A stretch of 64,000 nt of DNA. It comes from JBMFOH01 sp049969715 [NCBI: bacterium]. Lineage in GTDB: Bacteria; DUMJ01. The position numbers and the translations under genes are program-made. Below, piece by piece: positions 17,101 to 27,970 of this stretch; position 1 is the first letter of the stretch, and the number at the start of each line of letters is the position of its first letter. A model generated the notes under the pieces. That model saw only the letters and a list, made by a program, of their open reading frames with translations. It was not told the origin of the DNA and did no database searches. Location: the NCBI GenBank assembly GCA_049969715.1, contig JBMFOH010000005.1, positions 1 to 64,000 of the forward strand, read 5' to 3'.

Positions 17101-18483
17101 ATGATGATTAGTGAGCTTACACCTCAGGAGATAGTTAAGGCTTTAGATAAATACATAGTAGGACAAGAGAAGGCAAAGAGGGCTGTGGCTATAGCTATTA
17201 GAAATAGAATAAGGAGGATGAAGCTCTCTGAGGACCTTAGAAAGGAAATCTCTCCTAAGAATATCCTAATGATAGGACCTACAGGGGTAGGTAAGACAGA
17301 GATTGCTAGGAGATTGGCTCAGATTGTTGATGCCCCTTTTGTAAAGGTAGAGGCTACTAAGTTTACAGAGGTAGGATATGTGGGAAGAGATGTTGATTCT
17401 ATGGTGAGAGACCTTGTAGAGGTCTCTGTGCAGACGGTAAGGCTTAGAGAGATGGAAAAGGTAAGAGCTCAAGCCAAGGTCTATGCAGAGGATAGGTTGT
17501 TAGAGTACCTATTCCCAAGTGCCCACCAGTATGAAGGCTCTAGTCCTTTGGAGTTGTTATTCCAAGGAGCAAGCAGGGAACCAAAGACTATTCCTTACGA
17601 GTTGAGAGAGAAAAGAGAGAATGCAAGAAAAGACTTGAAAAAGGGTCTTCTTGATAATGTCACAGTAGAGATAGAGGTTGAGTCTTCTAGCTCTCCTGTG
17701 TTTAATATTCTAAGTGGTACCGGTATGGAAGACCTTGGGATAAATATGCAGAGCCTATTCGATGGGATACTACCTAAGAAGAAATCTCGTCGTAAGACTA
17801 CGGTGAGAGAGGCATTGAAGATATTAGAGGAAGAAGAGGCTAAAAAACTTATAGATGAAGAGAGTGCAATAAGGGAAGGAATAATTAGGGCAGAGCAATC
17901 AGGTATTATATTTATAGATGAGATGGATAAGATAGCTGGGAGAGAAAGGGGAGCTGGTCCTGATGTCTCTAGAGAGGGTGTCCAGAGAGACCTACTTCCT
18001 ATTGTAGAGGGCTCTACAGTAAATACTAGGTATGGGCCAGTAAAGACTGATTTTATTCTCTTTATAAGTGCCGGAGCTTTTCATGAGACAAAGCCTAGTG
18101 ATCTGATCCCTGAATTACAAGGGAGATTCCCTATAAGGGTTGAACTTGAACCCTTGCGGGTAGAGGACTTTGTTAGGATTTTAACTCAGCCAGAGAACGC
18201 TTTAATAAAACAGTACGTTATGTTGTTAGCTACAGAAGGTATAGAGCTTAAGTTTACTGATGATGCCATCTATGCTATCGCTCAAAGGGCATATCAGCTG
18301 AATGAGGAGTTGGAAAATATAGGAGCCAGGAGACTGTATACAGTTACAGAGAAGGTTTTAGAAGATATATCCTTTAGTGCTCCAAATATGGACCAAAAGG
18401 AAATAACTATCGATAGGGAGTATGTAGAAAAAAGAATAGAAGATATCCTCCAGCGTAGGGATATTTCAAAGTATATCCTTTAG
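17101..18483 (+). CDS. hslU: ATP-dependent protease ATPase subunit HslU
   Basis: This 460-residue AAA+ unfoldase of the HslUV protease has the N-terminal signature [27 protein letters not shown]. Walker A GPTGVGKT is at 59-66, with the pore-loop region [14 protein letters not shown] after it. A long helical I-domain follows, then Walker [11 protein letters not shown] and sensor [29 protein letters not shown]. The C-terminus ends in ISKYIL, like the tail that docks into HslV. hslV is usually immediately upstream, but here a sugar kinase gene ends 33 bases before, so hslV is absent from the window. The gene converges with alaS with interlocked stop codons. Confidence 0.95.
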   Translation: MMISELTPQEIVKALDKYIVGQEKAKRAVAIAIRNRIRRMKLSEDLRKEISPKNILMIGPTGVGKTEIARRLAQIVDAPFVKVEATKFTEVGYVGRDVDSMVRDLVEVSVQTVRLREMEKVRAQAKVYAEDRLLEYLFPSAHQYEGSSPLELLFQGASREPKTIPYELREKRENARKDLKKGLLDNVTVEIEVESSSSPVFNILSGTGMEDLGINMQSLFDGILPKKKSRRKTTVREALKILEEEEAKKLIDEESAIREGIIRAEQSGIIFIDEMDKIAGRERGAGPDVSREGVQRDLLPIVEGSTVNTRYGPVKTDFILFISAGAFHETKPSDLIPELQGRFPIRVELEPLRVEDFVRILTQPENALIKQYVMLLATEGIELKFTDDAIYAIAQRAYQLNEELENIGARRLYTVTEKVLEDISFSAPNMDQKEITIDREYVEKRIEDILQRRDISKYIL

Positions 18484-21068
18484 CCTTTTAAAGACTCTCG
18501 TACTAGCTCTTTTAGCCTTTCCAGCCCCTTCTCGAATGGAATAGAGGACTTGCCTCCACCTTGAGCTATCTCTTCTTTTCCTCCTCCACTTCCATTAAAG
18601 AGTTTAGATATATTCTTCATTAACTCTCCTGCTTTTATCCCTCTAGCAGTTATTTCTTTAGATGCCATAATGATGAGATTCAGTCTGTCTCCATCCCTAG
18701 ATCCTAAGAGTATGACAGATGGAGACACTTTTTCTTTTATCTTATCGCCTACTAGTCTTAGAAATTCTATAGAGACATCCCCTAAAAGTGACCCTATTAT
18801 ATTTATACCGTCTATCATAGTAATATTACCTAAAATCTTTTCTGCTATCAAGGAGGCTAACATCTCCTCATTTCTCTGTAATGTCTTTTTTAAACGACCT
18901 ATCTCTTCTTCTCTTTTTTGTATTCCTGAGATTATCTCTTGAGGTACAGTCTTTAATATGTTAGAAGCCTCGTTGATAATCATTCTCTGATCTTGGAATT
19001 CCTTTATTGCTCTCTCTCCTACCAATGCCTCAACCCTTTTTATCCCTGTACCTATACTGTATATCTCCTTTATTATAAAACTTCCTATCTCTCCAGTACT
19101 ATTTAAGTGGGTTCCTCCGCATAGTTCCTTGCTAACAGGGCTTATCACTACCATCCTTACCTTTTCTCCATACTTTTCCCCAAAGAGAGCTATAGCTCCC
19201 TCTCTTAACGCCTCTTCTAATGGGATCTCCTTTACTTTTACAGGTAGATCTTCTCTTATGCGATGGTTTACGTCTAGTTCTATCTTGTTGACCTTATCTT
19301 GAGATATTTCTCCAAAGTATGTAAAGTCAAACCTTAATTGGTCTCTCTCGACAAGAGAACCCGCCTGTTTCACCATATCGCCTAAGACATTTCTCAGTGT
19401 AGAATGTAATAGGTGGGTTGCAGTATGTGCCCTTGCTAGAGCCTTTCTCCTTTCTTTATCTACCCTGAGGATAACTTTCTCACCCAAAGATAACCTTCCC
19501 TCCGTGACCTCTACATAGTGATAGATTGCGTTTTGTCTCTTTTGTACATCTAATACATTGGCTCTTCCATTTTCACTCTGGATAGTTCCCATATCAGCTG
19601 CCTGTCCCCCACTTTCTGGATAGAAAGGTGTTATTTCTGTAACTATCTCTCCTCTTTCTCCTTTAAGGAGCTCCTCTACAGGATTATTTTCTTTTAATAT
19701 ATATGCGATTTCACTCTCTTCTTCTAGAGTTTCATACCCTATAAAGGAACTTTTAATAGAATCTCTTCCTACAGTGAAGAGTACCTTTCTTCTACCCTCT
19801 CTAGCCTTGTTTCTACTTTCCTCCATCATCTTGGAGAATCCAGCTTCATCTACCTCTATACCTCTCTCTTTGGCAATCTCTTTTGTTAATTCTATAGGAA
19901 ATCCGTAAGTATCATAGAGTTTAAATGCCTCTTCCCCAGAAATAGAGTTTCCTCGAGAGATTATATCTTCTAGTTTTTCTAACCCTCTCTCTAGTGTCAA
20001 AGAGAAATTACCTTCTTCTCTTTTTGTGATATTTGTAGCCAGTTCCTCTGAGTTTTCTAGTTCTGGATACCAGTCCTTCATGACAAATGTTACTAGGGGA
20101 ATTATTTTATAGAGAAATGGCGTACTAATCCCTAACTTTACTCCAAATCTTACTGCTCTTCTTATAATCCGTCTCAATATATAACCTCTTCCTTCATTAC
20201 TAGGTAAGACGCCGTCATTTATGAGGAAGGTTATAGCCCTTATATGGTCTGCTATTATATTGAAACTATGAGTGGCATCTTGATTCTCTTCATATGAGAT
20301 TTTGGATAGCTCTTCTAAGTATTCGATAATAGGTCTAAATGTATCTATCTCAAATACTGAATTGACCCTTTGGATTACAAATGCTGCTCTCTCAAGCCCC
20401 ATACCTGTATCTATATTCTTTCTAGGAAGGGGGGTGAGCTTCCCTGTCTCGTCGCGGTTGAACTCGGTAAATACTAGGTTCCATATCTCTAGATATCTAT
20501 CACAGTCACACCCTACCTTACATGTAGGTTTCCCACATCCAAACTGGGATCCTAGATCAAATATGATCTCAGAGCAGGGTCCACAGGGACCTACCGGACC
20601 CATAGTCCAGAAATTATCTTCTTCCCCCATTGGAACAATCCTGTCCCTTGGAATTCCTATCTCTCTTTCCCATATATTGTAGGATACCTCATCATCCTTA
20701 TATATCGTAACCCACAATTTCTCCTTAGGTAACATGAGCCTTTCAGTAATAAATTCCCATGACCAACTTATTGCTTCTTCTTTAAAGTAATCTCCAAAAG
20801 AAAAATTTCCTAACATTTCGAAGAATGTTAAATGTCTTCTAGTATAGCCAACCCTTTCTATATCTGGAGTCCTCACGCATTTTTGGATAGTAGTTATCCG
20901 TTTTGCAGGAGGAGTCTCCCCTAAGAAGTATCTTTTAAATGGGACCATTCCTGCTATGGTGAGAAGAACTGTTGGGTCATCAGGAATTAGACTTGCACTT
21001 GCAAGCCTGAGGTGCCCCTTTGACTCAAAAAAATCTAAAAAATTTTCTCTTATGCCTTTAGAATCCAT
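18480..21068 (-). CDS. alaS: Alanyl-tRNA synthetase
   Basis: This 862-residue class II synthetase charges tRNA-Ala. The catalytic domain starts [15 protein letters not shown] and includes [22 protein letters not shown]. The editing domain carries the HxxxH motif HTATH and the CGGTH cysteine motif that clear mischarged Ser/Gly. A C-terminal DHHA1 domain has the Gly-rich segment [15 protein letters not shown]. All domains of the standard enzyme are present. AAGGAG precedes the ATG. The leader to the divergent ABC gene is only about 80 bases, too short for a T-box. Confidence 0.97.
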   Translation of the reverse strand: MDSKGIRENFLDFFESKGHLRLASASLIPDDPTVLLTIAGMVPFKRYFLGETPPAKRITTIQKCVRTPDIERVGYTRRHLTFFEMLGNFSFGDYFKEEAISWSWEFITERLMLPKEKLWVTIYKDDEVSYNIWEREIGIPRDRIVPMGEEDNFWTMGPVGPCGPCSEIIFDLGSQFGCGKPTCKVGCDCDRYLEIWNLVFTEFNRDETGKLTPLPRKNIDTGMGLERAAFVIQRVNSVFEIDTFRPIIEYLEELSKISYEENQDATHSFNIIADHIRAITFLINDGVLPSNEGRGYILRRIIRRAVRFGVKLGISTPFLYKIIPLVTFVMKDWYPELENSEELATNITKREEGNFSLTLERGLEKLEDIISRGNSISGEEAFKLYDTYGFPIELTKEIAKERGIEVDEAGFSKMMEESRNKAREGRRKVLFTVGRDSIKSSFIGYETLEEESEIAYILKENNPVEELLKGERGEIVTEITPFYPESGGQAADMGTIQSENGRANVLDVQKRQNAIYHYVEVTEGRLSLGEKVILRVDKERRKALARAHTATHLLHSTLRNVLGDMVKQAGSLVERDQLRFDFTYFGEISQDKVNKIELDVNHRIREDLPVKVKEIPLEEALREGAIALFGEKYGEKVRMVVISPVSKELCGGTHLNSTGEIGSFIIKEIYSIGTGIKRVEALVGERAIKEFQDQRMIINEASNILKTVPQEIISGIQKREEEIGRLKKTLQRNEEMLASLIAEKILGNITMIDGINIIGSLLGDVSIEFLRLVGDKIKEKVSPSVILLGSRDGDRLNLIIMASKEITARGIKAGELMKNISKLFNGSGGGKEEIAQGGGKSSIPFEKGLERLKELVRESLKG

Positions 21069-21129
21069 ACTTCTCCTTACCTATCCGTAGTCTAAATTAT
21101 TATTGATTTATTTTTTTATTATGTTATCA

Positions 21130-21135
21130 TATAAT
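21130..21135 (+). promoter_or_regulatory. -10 element of the ABC exporter operon
   Basis: A perfect TATAAT lies 13 bases before the ATG at 21149, with an AT-rich upstream region and only weak -35 candidates. The start would give a leader of about seven bases without a Shine-Dalgarno, as at lptD. Confidence 0.4.
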
Positions 21136-21148
21136 CTAGTTGAATACA

Positions 21149-22858
21149 ATGGATAAGTTTCTAGCTAAGTATGTCTCTAGATGGTGGAAATATTTGGTGT
21201 TAGGGATAGTAGCTCTTGCTGTGGCTACTATTTTGAGTCTTATTACTCCTAGACTCATTCAGAAGGCTATAGATGAGCTTACTAAGGGTGTATATGCTAA
21301 TCTTTCTAGGTATTCTATCTTTATTGTAGCTATAGCTGTCATTAGGGCATTTCTTACCTATTTTCAGAGATATATAAGTGGTCTATTTACAGAAAAAGTA
21401 GGAAAGGCTATAAAGGATGAGCTGTATGAACATCTCCATCAGGTGCCAGTATCTTACTTTAGTAGAATGCCGGTGGGGGAACTTGTCTCAAGAGCTTCTA
21501 GTGACGTAGAGGTTGTAAAGAGATTTGTAAACAATGCCCTTATAAATGTTTTCTGGATTCTTCTTTTATTCTTTGGAGCGATGTACTTTCTCTTTACTAC
21601 AAATATAATGCTGGCTTTAATGGTGATAGTTATCCTTCCTTTTATTACTGTAAGTACTGTGAAGTTTTCTCATAAGGTAAGGCCTCTTCATCTTAAAACT
21701 CAACAGCAGATTGCTGTAATGACAAGGGTAGCAGAAGAGAATCTTTATGGAATAAAGGTTGTAAAGTCTTATGGTAGGGAAGAATATGCTATAGGTAAGT
21801 TCAAAAAGGAGGCATTTGAAGTTCTTAACAGGGTACTTACTGCTAACAAGGTCTCTTCTATCTACTCTCCTCTTATTGGATTTATTGCAAACTCAAGCCT
21901 ACTTATTATTCTTTTATTTGGAGGTATCCAGGTGATAAAGGGAAATCTTACCTTGGGGGAATTGGTCGCTTTTAATTCCTACGTTGGTATGCTCCTCTGG
22001 CCTATGAGGTCTATAGGACAGATCATAAATCTGTCCCAGAGATACGTAGCTGCTAGAGATAGACTCCTAGAGATATTAAATGCTCCTATAGAGGAAGAGG
22101 ACCCAAATGCTGTTACTGTTCCTATCCTGGGGGAGGTAGTTTTCGACAATGTAACCTTTGGATATGATAAGAACAGGCCAGTTGTTAAGAATATAACTTT
22201 TAAGGCAAATCCTGGAGAGACAATTGCTATTATTGGCCCAACTGGATGTGGTAAGAGTACTATCCTAGAGCTTATATGTAGGCTGTACAATCCTCAGAAA
22301 GGGACTATATATATAGATGGGATCGATATAAGACGATTTAAACTTGACCATCTTAGAAAGAGTATAGGGGTAGTTTTTCAGGAGCCGTTTCTGTTTTCTG
22401 ATACTATAAGAAATAATATAGCATTTGGTAAGCCTGATGCTAGTATGGAAGAGATTATTGATGTTAGTAAAAAGGCTCACTGCTACGAGTTTATAATGAA
22501 TCTTCCTCAAGGTTATGATACTATTGTAGGTGAGAGGGGAGTAACTCTCTCTGGGGGAGAAAGACAAAGGGTTAGTCTTGCGAGAGCACTCTTGGTAAAG
22601 CCTCCTATTCTTATTTTAGATGAGGCCACATCTAGTGTAGATGTTGAAACAGAGCTTTTGATCCATGACGCCTTGAATGAGATTATCAAAAATACTACTA
22701 CATTTATTGTGGCTCACAGATTTTCTACTATAAGAAATGCAGATAAGATTATAGTGCTTGAAGATGGTAAGATTGTAGAGGAAGGTACTCACGAGGAACT
22801 ATTAGATAAGGGAGGAAACTACGCACGTGTTTATCATCTTCAGCTGGTAGAAGGTTAA
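21149..22858 (+). CDS. ABC exporter, permease-ATPase half-transporter (subunit 1)
   Basis: This half-transporter of about 569 residues has six membrane helices (about 15-300) followed by an ATPase domain. Walker A GPTGCGKST is at about 363, Q-loop VVFQEPFLF, signature LSGGERQR near 468, Walker B ILILDEATSSVD and switch VAHR. All catalytic positions are canonical. The next gene encodes a similar subunit with an altered signature, so the two probably form a heterodimeric MsbA/LmrCD-like exporter of lipids or drugs. No Shine-Dalgarno precedes the ATG at 21149 or the in-frame TTG at 21140. A TATAAT at 21130-21135 implies a leader of only a few bases. Confidence 0.92.
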   Translation: MDKFLAKYVSRWWKYLVLGIVALAVATILSLITPRLIQKAIDELTKGVYANLSRYSIFIVAIAVIRAFLTYFQRYISGLFTEKVGKAIKDELYEHLHQVPVSYFSRMPVGELVSRASSDVEVVKRFVNNALINVFWILLLFFGAMYFLFTTNIMLALMVIVILPFITVSTVKFSHKVRPLHLKTQQQIAVMTRVAEENLYGIKVVKSYGREEYAIGKFKKEAFEVLNRVLTANKVSSIYSPLIGFIANSSLLIILLFGGIQVIKGNLTLGELVAFNSYVGMLLWPMRSIGQIINLSQRYVAARDRLLEILNAPIEEEDPNAVTVPILGEVVFDNVTFGYDKNRPVVKNITFKANPGETIAIIGPTGCGKSTILELICRLYNPQKGTIYIDGIDIRRFKLDHLRKSIGVVFQEPFLFSDTIRNNIAFGKPDASMEEIIDVSKKAHCYEFIMNLPQGYDTIVGERGVTLSGGERQRVSLARALLVKPPILILDEATSSVDVETELLIHDALNEIIKNTTTFIVAHRFSTIRNADKIIVLEDGKIVEEGTHEELLDKGGNYARVYHLQLVEG

Positions 22859-22861
22859 GAT

Positions 22862-24631
22862 ATGCAAGGATACGATGAAGAAGAGGAGATATTAGGTAAG
22901 GCGTATGACCCTAGATTAGTAAGGCGAATATTTAGGCTTGCCTTGCCATATAAAAAAGAGATAGCGATTACTGTAATATTTATGCTTATAGCCGGGGCAT
23001 CAGATCTATTAAGACCTTACATAATTAAGCTCGCTATAGATAGGGCTATTGTTCTAAAAAATTTTCCTCTCCTTATTAACTATAGTATAGCCTACTTTCT
23101 CTGTATAGGACTAAGTTCCATCTTCTCTGGACTTCAATCCTACTATATGACAAAGATGGGAGAGACTATTGTTCTAAATCTAAGGAATGATTTATTTTCT
23201 CATCTACAAGAGTTAGACCTTTCATTCCATAATAAAGAGAAGGTTGGAAGAATGATCTCTAGACTTACCTCAGATATAGATGCCATTCTTGACCTAATAA
23301 GCTCAGGTATAACTACAATTATAGGGGATAGCCTTGCCCTTGTTGGTATTATTGTCCTTCTTCTTACTATGAATCCTATGCTCACTGGCCTCACATTTTT
23401 ACTTCTCCCATTTCTTTTTGTATTAAGTTTCGAATTTAGGCGCCGTATGAGGGATATCTATAGAATGGTTAGGATAAGTATCTCTATAGTGACTGGGTAT
23501 TTTGCTGAGAGTATGGCTGGAATAAAGGTAACGAAGGTCTTTGCTAGATTTATGGAAAATGCAAGACAGTTCTACAGGCTTACTCAGAATAGTCTAGAGG
23601 CGGTGATGAAGTCAGTCCATCTTTCTGGAATCTACTTCCCATTAGTAGAGGTGATCTCTGCCGGAGGTACAGCTAGTATCTTGTGGTATGGAGGAACCAA
23701 GGTAATACAGGGTGTAATAACTATAGGAACACTTGTAGCCTTTATAAACTATCTAGGAAGATTTTTTGGTCCAATTCAAGACCTTACTAATATCTATAAC
23801 GTACTTCAGTCTGCAATGGCTGGGGCTGAGAGGATCTTTGGTATTATGGATATTGAGCCTAGAGTGAAGGATGTCCCTGGAGCTATAGAGTTGGATTATG
23901 TGGAAGGGAGGATAGATTTTGATAATGTAACATTTGGGTATGAACCTGACAGGGTTATTTTGAAGGATTTTAACCTTCATATATCCCCTAGTGAAAAGAT
24001 AGGGGTGGCTGGCCCAACAGGAGCAGGTAAGACCTCCATAACTAATCTTCTATTGAGGTTTTATGAACCACAATCGGGAAAGATATTGATCGATGGAATA
24101 AATATCCATAATATATCGAATAAGAGTTTGAGAAGGCTTATAGCTGTTGTTCCTCAAGAGCCATTTATATTCTCTGGAACTATCCTGGAGAATCTGAGGT
24201 TTGGAAGACTTAATGCTTCAATGAAAGAGATAGAAGATGCTTGTGAGGCTGCCTGCCTTAATTATCTTTTATCTAGACTTCTTCGGGGACTTCATACTGA
24301 ACTAGGAGAGAGGGGTGCAGGGATATCGGTTGGGGAAAAACAGCTTCTATCCATAGCAAGGGCTATTCTTGCAGACCCTAGAATCTTGGTTCTTGATGAA
24401 GCTACCTCTAATATAGATACAGAGACAGAAAAGCTTATCCAGATAGCTCTTCAAAGGCTTATGGAAGGGAGGACGTCTATTGTCATAGCCCATAGACTTT
24501 CTACTATAAAGGAGATGGATAGGATTATTGTTGTCCAGGATGGTAAGATAAGAGAAATGGGAAGACATGAGGAGCTTATGAGAAGTAATGGATTGTACTC
24601 TCATCTTGTAGAAATAAGTGAAAGGGGGTAA
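22862..24631 (+). CDS. ABC exporter, permease-ATPase half-transporter (subunit 2)
   Basis: This 589-residue half-transporter has six membrane helices (about 30-320) and a C-terminal ATPase with Walker A GPTGAGKTS at 384. The Q-loop is VVPQEPFIF, Walker B ILVLDEATSNID and switch IAHR. The signature is ISVGEKQ (about 488) rather than LSGGQ. A departure in one subunit is common in heterodimeric exporters with one weak ATP site. It starts three bases after the first subunit's stop, so the pair is co-translated. DUF5693 and a secreted protein follow in the same unit. Substrate unknown. Confidence 0.92.
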   Translation: MQGYDEEEEILGKAYDPRLVRRIFRLALPYKKEIAITVIFMLIAGASDLLRPYIIKLAIDRAIVLKNFPLLINYSIAYFLCIGLSSIFSGLQSYYMTKMGETIVLNLRNDLFSHLQELDLSFHNKEKVGRMISRLTSDIDAILDLISSGITTIIGDSLALVGIIVLLLTMNPMLTGLTFLLLPFLFVLSFEFRRRMRDIYRMVRISISIVTGYFAESMAGIKVTKVFARFMENARQFYRLTQNSLEAVMKSVHLSGIYFPLVEVISAGGTASILWYGGTKVIQGVITIGTLVAFINYLGRFFGPIQDLTNIYNVLQSAMAGAERIFGIMDIEPRVKDVPGAIELDYVEGRIDFDNVTFGYEPDRVILKDFNLHISPSEKIGVAGPTGAGKTSITNLLLRFYEPQSGKILIDGINIHNISNKSLRRLIAVVPQEPFIFSGTILENLRFGRLNASMKEIEDACEAACLNYLLSRLLRGLHTELGERGAGISVGEKQLLSIARAILADPRILVLDEATSNIDTETEKLIQIALQRLMEGRTSIVIAHRLSTIKEMDRIIVVQDGKIREMGRHEELMRSNGLYSHLVEISERG

Positions 24632-24636
24632 AACTT

Positions 24637-26562
24637 TTGAAAAGGAATCTTACTAAAGTTGGTATTATCTTTATTTTTGTATCATTAGTGTTTTCCTTTA
24701 TAGCTGTAGGTAAAAGGATAAATCTGGAGGCTAGGAATAATAGGGTAGAGATTGTCCTTGACTCTCAAGATTTCCAAGACTTGGCTTTTCAGGAGGGTAT
24801 TTCATTTACCAACCTACTTAAACAGCTGAAAGACTCTGGAGCTACTACTCTGAGCGTTCCTCTTTTAACGTGGTCTGATATGGAAGACCTAGGTTATGTA
24901 GGAATATTTTCTCATAGAGAGCTGGGGAGACTTATCCTTAGTGGAAATACTGACCCTTTGATCTCTGCTTTATATAATCAGGGTAACAATTCAGAGACAT
25001 ATATTATTATAAAGCTCGGGTATGACTTCTCTGAGTCGTTAGATATCTTGAAGGGATTAATAGGTTACAATAGGGTCAGCTTATTTAGATATAACTCAAA
25101 TAATGTCTTTATAGTAAAGACTACTACTAGTAATCTCAGGGTTATTCCTACTGGATTGATAAATACCTCTCTAGTAGAGGTAGCAAAAGGTCTAGGGTAC
25201 AGATTAATATTTAGGCCAATAAATACATCTTATCTGAAGCCAGGTATGATTCCTAGACTCCTAAAATGTATATCTCCATATAAAGACATAACGAGCGCTT
25301 TAGTATTTCAGGGAACAGAAGTTCTGGGATATCCTACAAATCTAGAAGACATGGTTTCTTATGTAAAAGACAATGGAATTAATATTGGTATTACTGAGTT
25401 TGGAAAACAAAAGGGTATGGATATGATAGCTATCCATCTTTTAGGTAACGTTTCTCGGGTCCATTCTATACTAAGTGGAGAGATGTCTAAACTCACTCCT
25501 AGTGAGATTGTAGATAGAGTAGTAAGAGCAGCCAAGGAGAGAAATGTAAGATTCATATATCTAAGACCAGTTCTAAAAGGTACCACTGAAAAGTGGATCT
25601 TAGAGGAGAATTTGAGTGTTGTGTCTCTAATAAAAAACAGGTTAGAAGAAAATGGTTTTAAGGTTGGGAAGGCTTCATTTATTCCTTCTTGGAGAGGTTT
25701 CAAGCTTTCATTCCTAGGTATGGGTCTAGGTATTGCTGGAGCTGTTATGCTTTTGAAACAGGATTTTCTCTCCTCTACCCTTATCCTTGGGTTTGCCTTC
25801 TTCTCCATACTGGTTGGTGGGATAGATACTATATTCCCTGTTATCATCTTAAGAAAATTACTGGCATTGGGAGTTGCTTCTGTTTTTCCTCTTGTTGGTA
25901 TATGGAATGTCTTATTCTTTGATGACGGGAGAGAAAATTATGTCATTTCTGCCCTTAAGATATTATTGATAGCATTAGCTGGAGGAGTCCTTATAGGTGG
26001 AGGGCTTGCTTCTACCGATTTTATGCTTCAGATAAATCAATTTATGGGGGTTAAGATAGCTCATATACTGCCATTTTTATTTTTGGCCTTCTTACTATTT
26101 GTAAGGGAAAAGGATATTGTAAAGCACCTTATATTTTACCAACTTAACATACTAAATTTTATAGTTATTCTTGTCCTTATAGGTGGAGCAGTATTTTATA
26201 TTGTTAGGACAGGAAATATTTCCTCAGAGGCAGTATGGAATTGGGAGATAACAATGAGAAGTACATTAGAGAAGATTATGATGGTAAGACCTAGAACCCA
26301 AGAGTTTCTTATAGGTTATCCAGCCATCTTACTAGCGTTAGAGGTGCTAAGGAGGTACCGAGAGATGGGAATTCTCTTAGGTATCATTGCATTAATTGCT
26401 CCGGTATCGGTAGTAAATGCGTTTTGCCATATCCATACCCCTATTTTTCTGACCCTATTTCGAATGGTTAATGGTTTTATCTTAGGGTTGGTGGTAGGTT
26501 TTATAGTGCTAGCCATTGTGAAGAGATTTTTAAATATCTATAAAAGGGAGGAGTCTTTATGA
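24637..26562 (+). CDS. DUF5693-type polytopic membrane protein
   Basis: This 641-residue protein has an N-terminal membrane anchor (about 8-26) and a large extracytoplasmic domain (about 30-345). About eight C-terminal membrane helices follow (about 350-635). It resembles the DUF5693 family, whose N-terminal part contains a pattern like FQDLAFQEGISFTNLLKQLKDSGATTLSVP followed by alpha/beta repeats (TEVLGYPTNLEDM, FIYLRP). In several bacteria this family lies in loci for cell-wall or exopolysaccharide export, but no biochemical role is established to my knowledge. The TTG start follows AAGGGGG and is five bases after the ABC gene. It overlaps the next gene by four bases. Confidence 0.8.
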   Translation: MKRNLTKVGIIFIFVSLVFSFIAVGKRINLEARNNRVEIVLDSQDFQDLAFQEGISFTNLLKQLKDSGATTLSVPLLTWSDMEDLGYVGIFSHRELGRLILSGNTDPLISALYNQGNNSETYIIIKLGYDFSESLDILKGLIGYNRVSLFRYNSNNVFIVKTTTSNLRVIPTGLINTSLVEVAKGLGYRLIFRPINTSYLKPGMIPRLLKCISPYKDITSALVFQGTEVLGYPTNLEDMVSYVKDNGINIGITEFGKQKGMDMIAIHLLGNVSRVHSILSGEMSKLTPSEIVDRVVRAAKERNVRFIYLRPVLKGTTEKWILEENLSVVSLIKNRLEENGFKVGKASFIPSWRGFKLSFLGMGLGIAGAVMLLKQDFLSSTLILGFAFFSILVGGIDTIFPVIILRKLLALGVASVFPLVGIWNVLFFDDGRENYVISALKILLIALAGGVLIGGGLASTDFMLQINQFMGVKIAHILPFLFLAFLLFVREKDIVKHLIFYQLNILNFIVILVLIGGAVFYIVRTGNISSEAVWNWEITMRSTLEKIMMVRPRTQEFLIGYPAILLALEVLRRYREMGILLGIIALIAPVSVVNAFCHIHTPIFLTLFRMVNGFILGLVVGFIVLAIVKRFLNIYKREESL

Positions 26563-27407
26563 GAAGAAATTTATTTTTATTTACCTTAATTGGTTTGTTA
26601 TTCTTTTTAGGAAACGGCATGTCTCTTGCAGAGACTACTGCTTTTAACTCCGGTTTAGCTATAGTAGAGGATATCACCCAGGATGAAAATGGGTTGATTA
26701 TTTTAGATGGTTTATTTTCTATTACTGATCTTGAAAAGTTCCCTGGTGTCGATAATTTTAAGGTCTATTCTCGTTGGACAGGTATAGGTACACATACAAT
26801 AAAGATTCAGATAGCAGACTCTGACGATAATATTATAGCTGATAGCGATGAGGTAAACTTAGAATTTAAGAAGGACTACGAGACCTATTATCAGGTATTT
26901 GACTTTAATAATACTGTGTTTCCTAAACCTGGCATATATTGGGTTGACGCATTATTAGATGATAAAAGAGACTTCTCTATGCCGTTATTTATCCAGTCTA
27001 ATGATAAGGATATAACATTTAGGAATCCACCAGAGTCTCCTGTTTTAGCATTTTCTCTCCCAGCATTAGATGTTAAGGAAAATGACAATAAGCTTCAGGT
27101 AGTTTCTGGGGTATTTGAATACTTCATCTTTGATAGATTTCCTGCTGCTTATGACTTTATTATAGCTAATGCCTGGTATTCTGGAGATGGAAAGTATACC
27201 CAATATATAGAGTTATTAGACCCAGAGGGAAACATAATATACAAGTCTAATCCACAACAATTTGAGAATAGGATAAAGGCAATAAATGTAGTTTATGACA
27301 AATTAGAGGATATAATATTTCCAAATGCGGGAAGATATATACTTAAAGTGTACCTGGACGGTAAATTGGTATTCGGTTATCCCATCCTAGTAACCGAGCA
27401 ACAGTAA
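26559..27407 (+). CDS. Secreted protein with two tandem beta-domains
   Basis: This 282-residue protein has a signal peptide (about 1-25, GMSLAE cleavage region). Two related domains follow, about 30-150 and 160-280. Matching elements are FPGVDNFKVYSRWTGIGTH with FPAAYDFIIANAWYSGDGK, DSDDNIIADS with DPEGNIIYKS, and VFPKPGIYWVDALLDDK with IFPNAGRYILKVYLDGK. Each repeat is rich in beta-strand, like an immunoglobulin-type sandwich. Function is not recognised. It is translated with the upstream DUF5693 gene (ATGA overlap), so an extracytoplasmic role with that membrane protein and the ABC exporter is likely. AGGGAGG precedes the ATG. Confidence 0.8.
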   Translation: MRRNLFLFTLIGLLFFLGNGMSLAETTAFNSGLAIVEDITQDENGLIILDGLFSITDLEKFPGVDNFKVYSRWTGIGTHTIKIQIADSDDNIIADSDEVNLEFKKDYETYYQVFDFNNTVFPKPGIYWVDALLDDKRDFSMPLFIQSNDKDITFRNPPESPVLAFSLPALDVKENDNKLQVVSGVFEYFIFDRFPAAYDFIIANAWYSGDGKYTQYIELLDPEGNIIYKSNPQQFENRIKAINVVYDKLEDIIFPNAGRYILKVYLDGKLVFGYPILVTEQQ

Positions 27408-27412
27408 AAACA

Positions 27413-27970
27413 TTATAAGGTTTTCCATATAGTCTCTACCTGTCTTTGGGTATAGTCAAAAGATACCGATGTGTCTATCTTATAATGGGCAAATCTTAAT
27501 TTAGTCTCTTGAGGAAGCTGGGATAAGATCCTCATCCTAGCTTCCTCTCTTGTGCAGTTCCATTTTTCTTTTATCCTTTTGATAATAACTTCTATAGGGG
27601 CATATGCTACTACAACTTTATCCCCCAAATCCCAAGCTCTTGTTTCTATAAAGAGTGGAATCTCTATCACCTTGATATTACTCTTCCTAATGCATTGTCT
27701 TAGATAAGACAAAACAAATGGGTGAACAATAGAGTTAAGCGTATACCTCATATTAGAATTCTTGAATATCTCCGAAACAAACTCCTTACTTCCGTAATCG
27801 GGTAGAAAGTAGTCTATAAGTGTCTTTACTTGAGGGTTATTCTTTATAAGACTCTTGGCTATATCATCACTAGATATGTACTCTGCCCCTAACTCATTGA
27901 AGAATCTGCATACTGTGCTCTTTCCACTTCCTATCAAACCAGTTACCACTATACTTAGCCCCTTTGGCAT
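27413..27970 (-). CDS. coaE: Dephospho-CoA kinase
   Basis: This 185-residue P-loop kinase catalyses the last step of coenzyme A synthesis, phosphorylating dephospho-CoA on the ribose 3'-OH. The Walker A GLIGSGKST is at about 12-20. ISSDDIAKSLI carries the family Asp at its usual position; the standard motif is DAD, here SSDD. VEIPLFIE and ARMRILSQLPQ are also family segments. The C-terminus is slightly short compared with the usual 190-205 residues. The start overlaps the mutM gene by 16 bases, and the pair is a common mutM-coaE arrangement. Confidence 0.92.
   Translation of the reverse strand: MPKGLSIVVTGLIGSGKSTVCRFFNELGAEYISSDDIAKSLIKNNPQVKTLIDYFLPDYGSKEFVSEIFKNSNMRYTLNSIVHPFVLSYLRQCIRKSNIKVIEIPLFIETRAWDLGDKVVVAYAPIEVIIKRIKEKWNCTREEARMRILSQLPQETKLRFAHYKIDTSVSFDYTQRQVETIWKTL

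Noticed and set aside
21069-21148. T-box or other tRNA-sensing leader before alaS
   Set aside because: Only about 80 bases separate it from the divergent gene, and no T-box motif (TGGNACCGCG) is visible.
22265-22567. Minus-strand open frame of about 100 codons inside the ABC exporter gene
   Set aside because: It lies opposite a conserved ATPase domain and has no recognisable features.
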